64,000 bases of DNA from Lojkania enalia (taxonomy: Eukaryota; Ascomycota; Dothideomycetes; Pleosporales), in the NCBI GenBank assembly GCA_010094045.1, contig ML986585.1, positions 219,196-283,195 on the forward strand, in the 5' to 3' direction. Both the position numbers and the translations under genes were made by a program. The notes beneath the pieces are model-generated. The model was not told the origin of the DNA. It worked only from the letters and a program-made list of their open reading frames with translations, and ran no database searches. Below, in pieces: positions 56,823 to 64,000 of this stretch. How positions within the stretch are numbered: position 1 is the stretch's first letter; each line of letters begins with the position of its first letter.

Positions 56823-58560
56823 TAACTACTTTTTATAAAATATTATACTTTCTTATATTCTATCGTATTATATAGTATAGTAGCCTATTCTTCTATATCT
56901 ATAGTATTATTTTTATACGTCCGCGAGTTATATCTAACCTTACTATACTATCTACAGTACTTTTAAGTTAGCTAGCCTCTATTAACATGCGCCTTCTTTC
57001 TACTCTTCTTCCTATTAATATAAGCGCTAAACTCTTTTAGAGCAGTTAATTAAGCACCTTTTTTAATTGTTAGGTTACCTTTCTTCTATATATACTTTCT
57101 TTTATGCGATTAATATTATATAGCAGCTTTATTAGCTACTTAAAGCTTAGTAACCTAAACGCGTAATAGTACGTTTTTATATATTATATACGCAGCACCC
57201 TTTATAAACTATTTAAATACTTCTACTATTAAAATAGGTAAGCTATCTAAATACTTTTAAACTCTTAATTAAATATATATAGATTAAAACCTAAATTCGA
57301 TAGGATTACTTAGTATTTTTAACTTTTAAAAGGTATCTTTAACTATAGAAGGTATTAGTATATATAGTCGAACTTTAAGCTTTAATAGTACTATATCTAA
57401 ATTAAATAGAACTAGACTAGCGCCTTAAAAGCTATTTAGGATATTACTCTTCGTAATTACTACGTTAAAAGCTGTTTTAAAGTAGGGTAAAAACTTGATT
57501 TTTATAATATAGTTAATATAACCGCGTATTAGCTGCTTGACTTAGCGCCTATACGCAGTTTTTAAAGGCGAGAAATAACCTATATCTAGTAGCTATAGTA
57601 AATATAATAAATGTAGAAGTATATAGAGAGTAATAATATTCTTTTCCTCATAGAGCTGCCTAAATTTAAGCGAGTTGTAGCTCTTATAGCTGTTAAGAAT
57701 TAGTAATTAATATATACTAATAGTACGATCCTTTATATACGTATTAAAGTACTTTAACTACTTAATACTAATATTATTTACCGTCCAGCTGTTATTAGTA
57801 ACCTATATAGCCCAGGTTAGTAGAATATTATCTTCTTTATACTATATAGAGAGGTGGTAGGTACCTATAAAAATAATAAAAGGTAGTATTACCTATCCTA
57901 TCGCGTTAATACCTTAGATAACTATAGTCTACTCGCGATTACCTGGCTAGAGCTACTTTAGTTAATTCCGTCTCTTAGAGCTAGTAACTACTACTTCTAT
58001 TAATATCACGCCTATTATAAAGCCTAATTTATTAAAGTTGTATATATCTTCGTTAATAATACTATACTTAGCCTTTATATTCTATATAAGATAGAACCAG
58101 CCTCCTATAATCTTAGGATCCTTATATTTAGCTTTTAAATAGTCGTACTTTTAATTAAATTTAACCTTAAGCTTAGGCGTATATTTAATAAAGTTCTCTA
58201 CCTAGTTCTTTCTAACCTAGCTAGTAGAGCGTATAGCTAGCAGTAAATTAGCTATATCTTAAATAGTAGTAAGCTATAATAGAAATCCTCTTATATCTAG
58301 ATCTAGTATATACTAAATAATTATCTACTCCTCAGTCTTACTAAGCTTTATTAAATTAGGCCGGCAATTGTATTATAGAGCTATTTCTTACCTTTATATA
58401 CTAAGTATACTTTAGGAGATATTATAGATTAATACAACGCGACGTATAGTTAGTATTATATTTTATTAAAGAGCTTAGAGTATAAGCTATATTCTAGCTT
58501 CTTTCTAAATTAATTCTATAGTTATTAGTTATAGTATAATACTATAAAGTATAATTATCG

Positions 58561-58622
58561 CGATTTTAGTAGGGTCTTAATATTATAATTAGCTTGCTTA
58601 GATAATCAGCTCGCTTATACTG
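58561..58622 (-). repeat. Right TIR of pogo element 2
   Basis: Ends AGCTCGCTTATACTG, the inverse of the left TIR start, followed by TA. It has the same internal pair of direct subrepeats. Confidence 0.85.
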
Positions 58623-61600
58623 TATATTATTAGCTTGTTCTATTATTCTAAGGTTTTCTAACTAAATCTTTTCCTTAAGTTAATTATAGACTTCCTTTAT
58701 TTCTTTAGCTTTCTAGTCTACTAGTAGAACTAGAGATCTCTTCTTATTCTATTCCTAATACGTAATAGCTTTCTATCTATAGTTAGCTTTAAAAAGTATA
58801 GTCCCTATAATACTCTAGGTTATTCTATTATAGGCTATCTATATTATAGGTAATAGTTTAATCTAATTATCTTATTATTTATTAATATACATCCTTAAAT
58901 ATATTTCTAGGTTCTAGTTAACTTATTCTATTTACTCGTCTATCTATAGGTAGAAACTAGTAGATATCTATTATTAGATTTCTATTTTCTCTATCTATTC
59001 TTACTAGTATTTAGATGTAAATAACTTATCTCTATCTAAAGTAATATATTTTAGAACTCTATACTCCGCGAATACTATATATAATAACTTATATACTAGT
59101 TTAGATACTATTATTATTTCTAATACTAGTTTAAAGTATATATATTTTATTAGTTAATCTATTATATTTATAATTGCGTCGTATCTTCTTTTTAACCCTA
59201 GCTCTATTAATTCTAGTAGCTTAGTTATAAAATCGATTATAATCTATTCTTATAGTCCTTTAGGTGCTTCTAACAGCTATAAGAATTTATAAGGCTTATA
59301 TCTCGTAGCCTTATTCTTCCTATATTTTAAGTACTTATAAAGTACATCTTATACTTCTCTTCTTATATTAGTAAGGATAAAACTTTTCCTTAGCCTTTAC
59401 TCTATTTCTACTACTTCTAAGTATTCCTATTCTAGTAATTTATATAATTCTTTTATTATCTGCTATTATATATATAAGTATATATATAGTTGTTTCTAAG
59501 TTGCGTTTTTAATTGCTTTTACTTTTTTACTACTTATTAGATATCGCTCTACTATCTATATATCCCTTAGCTTCTACTACTAAGTTTACTCTAGTATAAT
59601 TAGTTTTATAACTTGGGCGACTTATAAATAGTTATATATAAGGGATCTATCTAATTTCTTTCTTAAGATCGCGTCTCTTTTATACTTTTCCTTAGTTATA
59701 TAGTTAGTTCTATAACTTAGTATATCTATAGCTATATTTTCTAACCCTTTCCGGTGCGTTATTTTAAAGTTGTAGTCTACTAGTTATTCTACCTATTGTA
59801 TTTATCTTTCTATAAGTTCTTTTATTATTATAAAGTATATAAGGTTTTTATAATCTATCTAGACTTTAAATAGGTATTTAGTTTCTACTAAATATACTCG
59901 CTATTCCCTTAATACTTTAACTATTACTAATAGTTCCTTATTATATATATTATAGTTGAGTTCTTCTAGTTTTATTTTTCTAGAAAAGTAGGCTTATAAC
60001 TTCTACTTTCTATCTTTATCTTACTAATTTAAGTAAGCGCCTATTACTTTATTTAAAGTATTAGTTTCTACTTAGAATTGCTTCTCTAGATCTAGCATTC
60101 TTAGTATCGATACTAAGGTAAAGCAGGCTTTCAGTTCTTTAAAAGCTTTTTACTATACTTTCTACTACTTAAACCCTTTTTCTTTCTTAGTAATCTCTAT
60201 TAAGGGTACTATTATTCTAGAGTACCTACTTATAAATTTTCTATAGAAATTCGCGAAGCTTAAGAAGGATTAAACTTATTTAACTAAAGTAGGTACTAGC
60301 TATTCTAGTATTACTTTAACCTTTTCTTATTCTATTTTAATACCGTCTCTAGATATCTAGAACCCTAAGAATCCTATTCCTATCTTATAAAACTCGCATT
60401 TCTCTAGGGCTATAAGTAACTTATACTCCTATAGTTTTACTAGTACTTTTCTAATATATTCTTTATACTCTCTTAGTAATCTATTTATATAGACTAGAAT
60501 ATTATCTAGATATACTATTATAAATACGTCTAAGTATTCTCTTAATATATTATTTATAACCGCTTAGAAGGTTACTAGTATATTTATAAGTCTAAATAGT
60601 ATTACTAGATATTTAAAAAAACCTTCTCTTATCTTAAATACCGTTTTCTATTCATAGCACTCCTTTATCTAAATTTAGTAGTATTCTTCTCTTATATTAA
60701 ACTTTGTAAACTACTTAGCTCCTTATAATTAACTTATAAGTTCTATTATCCTAGATAATAGATATCTATTTTTCTTGGTTATATTATTTAGTTGTCTATA
60801 GTCTATATATAACCTTAGTTTACTATTCTTTTTTAGTATAAATAGTATTAGTAATATTATTTTATTCTAACTTAATTATATATACCCTCTTGCTAAATTC
60901 TTTTAAATATACTTCTTAAGTTCCTCTCTCTATTCTTAGTTTAAGTTATATATTAGACCAGGTTTTAGTTTCTTTTTATCTTTAATAATAATCTTATAGT
61001 TATATTCCTTATACTTAGGTAATCCTCTATTCTCTACTTCTTTATATAGCTTTATAAATTCGCTATAATCCTCTTAGATTTTTTAAAGTATACTATCGTC
61101 CTATAGTTCCTTATATACTTTTTAAACTATAATAATATCTAGTATCTATTTTATTCTTTTAAAATATCTTACTATTATAGCTGCTAATATTCTCTATATT
61201 AACTATAGACCCGAAGGACGCCTTACCTTATACTATCCTACTACCCGCTCTATCTTAGTACGGCTCTATAACCTATAAACTATCTCTTACTACTAATCTA
61301 TTTTAGGATTATATTTAGCTAGCTAGTCTATATCTAGTAATATATTAAATTTTCCTAGGTTTATAATATTAATACTTCTTATATTAGTATATCCTACAAT
61401 ATTAAACGCTCGCTTCTTAGTTTCTATTAGTATAACTCCTCTACTATAGTCTATTAGCTTATCGTCTACTAGATATATTATATAAGGTACTACTTTTTCC
61501 CTCTACTCTATATTATTCTCGTAAACCTATTACGCTGATATAAACGTGTCTAAAACTCTACTATTAAATAGTACTCTAAACTTCCTTCTATTAAATTCTA

Positions 61601-63780
61601 CTTAGAGTACTATATATAAAAGTACTATATTAGTAACCCTTCTAACAGCTTTCCTACCCGGTTCCTTAGTATAGCTATTACTTTAGGGGCTACTTAGTTT
61701 TTTAACTAAGATAGGAAGAACTCTACCTTCTTCTTCTCTTCTCTATACAGTAGATATCTATCTATACTATATCTTATCTATAGTTCTTAGGCGTAAACGG
61801 CCTTTACCTATTTACTATATATCTTATACTTCTATCTTAAGAAATACTATTACTATTTAATTAGTTAGTAATTTTTATCTAATTCTTACTATCTAAGTAT
61901 CCTAAATATATTTTAGTAGTACTAGCATCTAACTATATATTATTTCTAGTTTAAAGCTTTATATTTCTCTAAATATATATTATTTTTAGGATATTCCTTC
62001 TTTTTAGGTATACTTACTCCTATTATCTTATAAGCTATAATATTAAGTCGTCTTCTAACGTCTCTTTATATCTCTCTTACCTTTAAAACTACTTTTCTTA
62101 GCTCCTTAGCTTCTATAATAATTTTACTAAGCTGGTATAGATATTTAGTTCTAAGGTAAATTAGACTTTTATAAATCTAATAATACCTACTTTCTATATA
62201 ATCTTCTATTTTATTTTAAGATAGTAAGATTCTTAGTAATAATTATATATCTATTCTTAGCTATACTTCTAACTTTATCTTAATACCCTTATATATCTAG
62301 TAATTGTCCTAATAACAGCTAGCCTAATCTTTTTTGTAGTTATTCTTATAGGGTAGTATATATTTTCCTTTTTTACCCTTTACTAGTTCTATAGAATAGC
62401 CTTAGTATATTTCTTATATATACTTAAATATTTCTTTATTTATAACTTTTCCTACTAATTTTACTATAGTTTCTAATACGCTCTAGCTATCTTAGAACGT
62501 TACTTCTTTAAACGGTATATTCTAATATTTCTAGGGGTATAGTCTTATCTAATATATTTTATTATAAATCTAGCACTTCTTTTACTTTATTCTCTCTAGG
62601 ATTATCGTGCTATCGAGTTTTAGTACGCCTAGTAGGTATTCTATATATCTAATAACTACTACTACCCTTTTTAGCTATAGCTAATAATTACTCCCTTCTT
62701 TTACCGAGTAGTATATTCCGCATCTATTATTTGTATAATATATCTAGTACTATATTAGTTATTAGTATCTATTAGTAGGTTACGTAGTTATTATTCTAGC
62801 TTCTTTCTTCTTATTTAGATATTCTTTTATATAGTACTCTTTTTATCTATATAGAAGATACGCTCCCTTTTTAAACCTTTCTTTCTTAAGATTACTTATC
62901 CTTAATTATTAGTAGTTCTTTCCCTTATCCTTTTTAACTTTTCCTAGGACTATTAGATTACTATTTTATAGCGCCGTTTTACTTTCCTTTTTAGTTGGTA
63001 TAAATACTTGCGGCTGAGATCGTTTTTCTATCTTCTACTTATATTAATAGTTGTTAATCCTAACTGCTAATTCGATTATTTCTAATAGCTCTATTAGCCT
63101 TTTTTCTCTAACTAGATTATCCTTAACCTTATCTTTAAGCCCTTTATAAAAGATTCCTACTAATATACTATTATTCTATTCTAGTCTAGTATTAAGTCTC
63201 TAGAACTCTATAGTATAATCTATTACCCTTTTAGTCTAAATTAGCTTTAGTAGTTTCCTTTATATTTTCTATTCTACGTCTACTTTTCTAAAAACATTTC
63301 GGACCTTATTCTTAAATTCTTTCCAGCTCTTAAAGAGTTTATCTATAGATTCTCTAGTCTTCTTTATATTACCTCTATTCTCTAGCTAATTAGCTATAAA
63401 TAGTTTAACTTATACTAGTAGTATCTCTTTTATATTTATTATTATAGCTAAGATCTTATTTTTATTTAGGAAGAAGGTTATACTATTAAACCTAAAGTAC
63501 AGCTCTATTAATATAAGAAAAGGGTTAATATATTCTTTCTTACTATTAAACTTCTTTAGTAAAGCTATTTTAGCTTATATTTATTATTTAGCTTTAGCTA
63601 GGTTGGCTCTAGCTATAGCTAGCTTATATTATATCTATATAATACAGGTCTCCTATTCCTATACTTTTTATACTATAGCTTCTTTTAGGGCTTATAACCT
63701 TTAGGTTATTATAACTTAACTTTATAATATAGTAGACATCTTTAAATAGTTCCTATTCTCTTAACGTTGGGTAGTTATTA

Positions 63781-64000
63781 TATTACTAACCTATATACTA
63801 CTAGTATATATAATAACTACCGTCGCAGTCATATATACGCCGGGGCCTTATTTATATTAGGTTAGTTAGAGGTAGTAGCTTTAGTAAAGAGAGAGTATTA
63901 GGTTCGCCGGTTCTTCAAATATAACAAGTATATTTAGAAGTCTAATAGAGTAACGAGATAAATCTATAAGAATAATTATACAGAACCTAATCTACTAAGG
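63781..64000 (-). repeat. Gypsy LTR, right copy, cut by window end
   Basis: Starts TATTACTAACCTATATACT. The first base pair TG of the left copy is TA here. About thirty mismatches to the left copy were counted by eye and all are transitions. Confidence 0.85.

Larger units (their letters stand above)
56761..58622 (-). mobile_element. Pogo/Fot1-type transposon 2, complete and degraded
   Basis: An element of 1862 bases bounded by 62-base terminal inverted repeats and by TA on both sides (56,759-56,760 and 58,623-58,624), the usual length and target site for fungal Fot1/pogo transposons. On the minus strand, decayed DDE-1 transposase pieces are readable: a NAIG.ATPPFIIFAGKYHLSA-like block near 57,900, a LLQPLDV-like block near 57,550 and FRGAGLVPFNPD-like text near 57,400, all in several frames with stops. 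It sits within the gypsy integrase. No active transposase can be made. Confidence 0.8.
54971..64000 (-). mobile_element. Ty3/gypsy LTR retrotransposon, RIP-degraded, with nested insertion
   Basis: Read on the minus strand (5' end to the right) the order is Gag, protease, RT, RNase H, integrase, C-terminal integrase tail. Gag pieces lie at about 63,700-62,000 (VIDYTIKFQKLNTRLE, IFYKGLKDKVKDNLVREKRL). RT lies at about 60,960-60,000: IQKNLARGYI, KLRLYIDYRQLNNITKKNRY, FTKFNI, and VYLDNILVYINRL, where the YLDD box has become YLDN. RNase H and the HNKELLAIV-type region follow, then integrase (58,690-59,450: YDAIINIIDRLTKYIYFKL, AEYRVLKYITLDRDKLFTSK). The tail resumes below 56,755 (NLKTKKPIKKLNYKRIELFL, LVFYKLKLEPAPDN). 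Stops are everywhere, so no protein can be made. Flanking LTRs start at 54,971 and 63,781. The integrase is split by a pogo element at 56,761-58,622. Confidence 0.85.

Noticed and set aside
54971..64000. CRISPR-like or satellite array in the AT-rich tail
   Set aside because: The repeated segments are one LTR pair and one TIR pair, not regularly spaced repeats; the rest is decayed gypsy and pogo coding sequence.

Overview
The window looks like nuclear DNA of a filamentous ascomycete (Pezizomycotina). Introns are short (about 45-70 bases, GT...AG). The gene families are typical of this group: DUF7708, HET, DUF7025-AAA, CYP504-like P450, berberine-bridge oxidase and Clr2. Transposon copies carry dense C-to-T/G-to-A decay of the kind made by repeat-induced point mutation (RIP). 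The class and genus cannot be fixed from the sequence alone.

Layout. 1-12.3 kb: an AhpD-like protein (+), the ruin of an F-box-like LPAEIR protein (+), a secreted berberine-bridge FAD oxidase (+), and a divergent pair made of an AAA+ ATPase with proline-rich microexons (-) and a DUF7708 NLR-type N-terminal protein (+). 12.3-16.3 kb: no intact gene, but a long HET-domain pseudogene (-). 16.7-23.1 kb: a head-to-head pair of chromatin genes, Clr2 (-) and a SNF2 remodeller with C-terminal PHD/zinc modules (+), sharing a 629-base promoter. 23.1-37.6 kb: mostly non-coding, with a HET C-terminus-like ORF, a tRNA-like scrap, a coding-like tract near 26-27 kb and one three-exon protein with three cysteine repeats. 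37.6-50.5 kb: an MFS sugar-type transporter (+), a frameshifted short-chain dehydrogenase pseudogene (+), mitochondrial RNA polymerase (-), a Golgi-type glycosyltransferase-like membrane protein (-) and a CYP504-like P450 (-). 51.7-64 kb: a truncated small gene and then a transposon island.

The island is the most striking structure. LINE pieces in the order reverse transcriptase then endonuclease are followed by a copia LTR and gag start. The copia element is cut by a pogo/Fot1-type DNA transposon, which is cut by a Ty3/gypsy LTR retrotransposon, which is itself cut by a second pogo/Fot1 element lying between matching terminal inverted repeats and TA dinucleotides. From about 54 kb to the end no frame of 60 codons is open on either strand. 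The visible mismatches between the two gypsy LTRs are all transitions.

How the parts relate. The Clr2/SNF2 pair probably serves heterochromatic silencing. The AAA/DUF7708 pair and two HET relics are of the kind tied to fungal self/non-self and cell-death biology, but joint function is an inference from position. The Trp-to-TAG stops in the HET ruin suggest that RIP-like mutation also acted outside the transposon island. All exon coordinates were derived by eye from frame continuity and splice signals.
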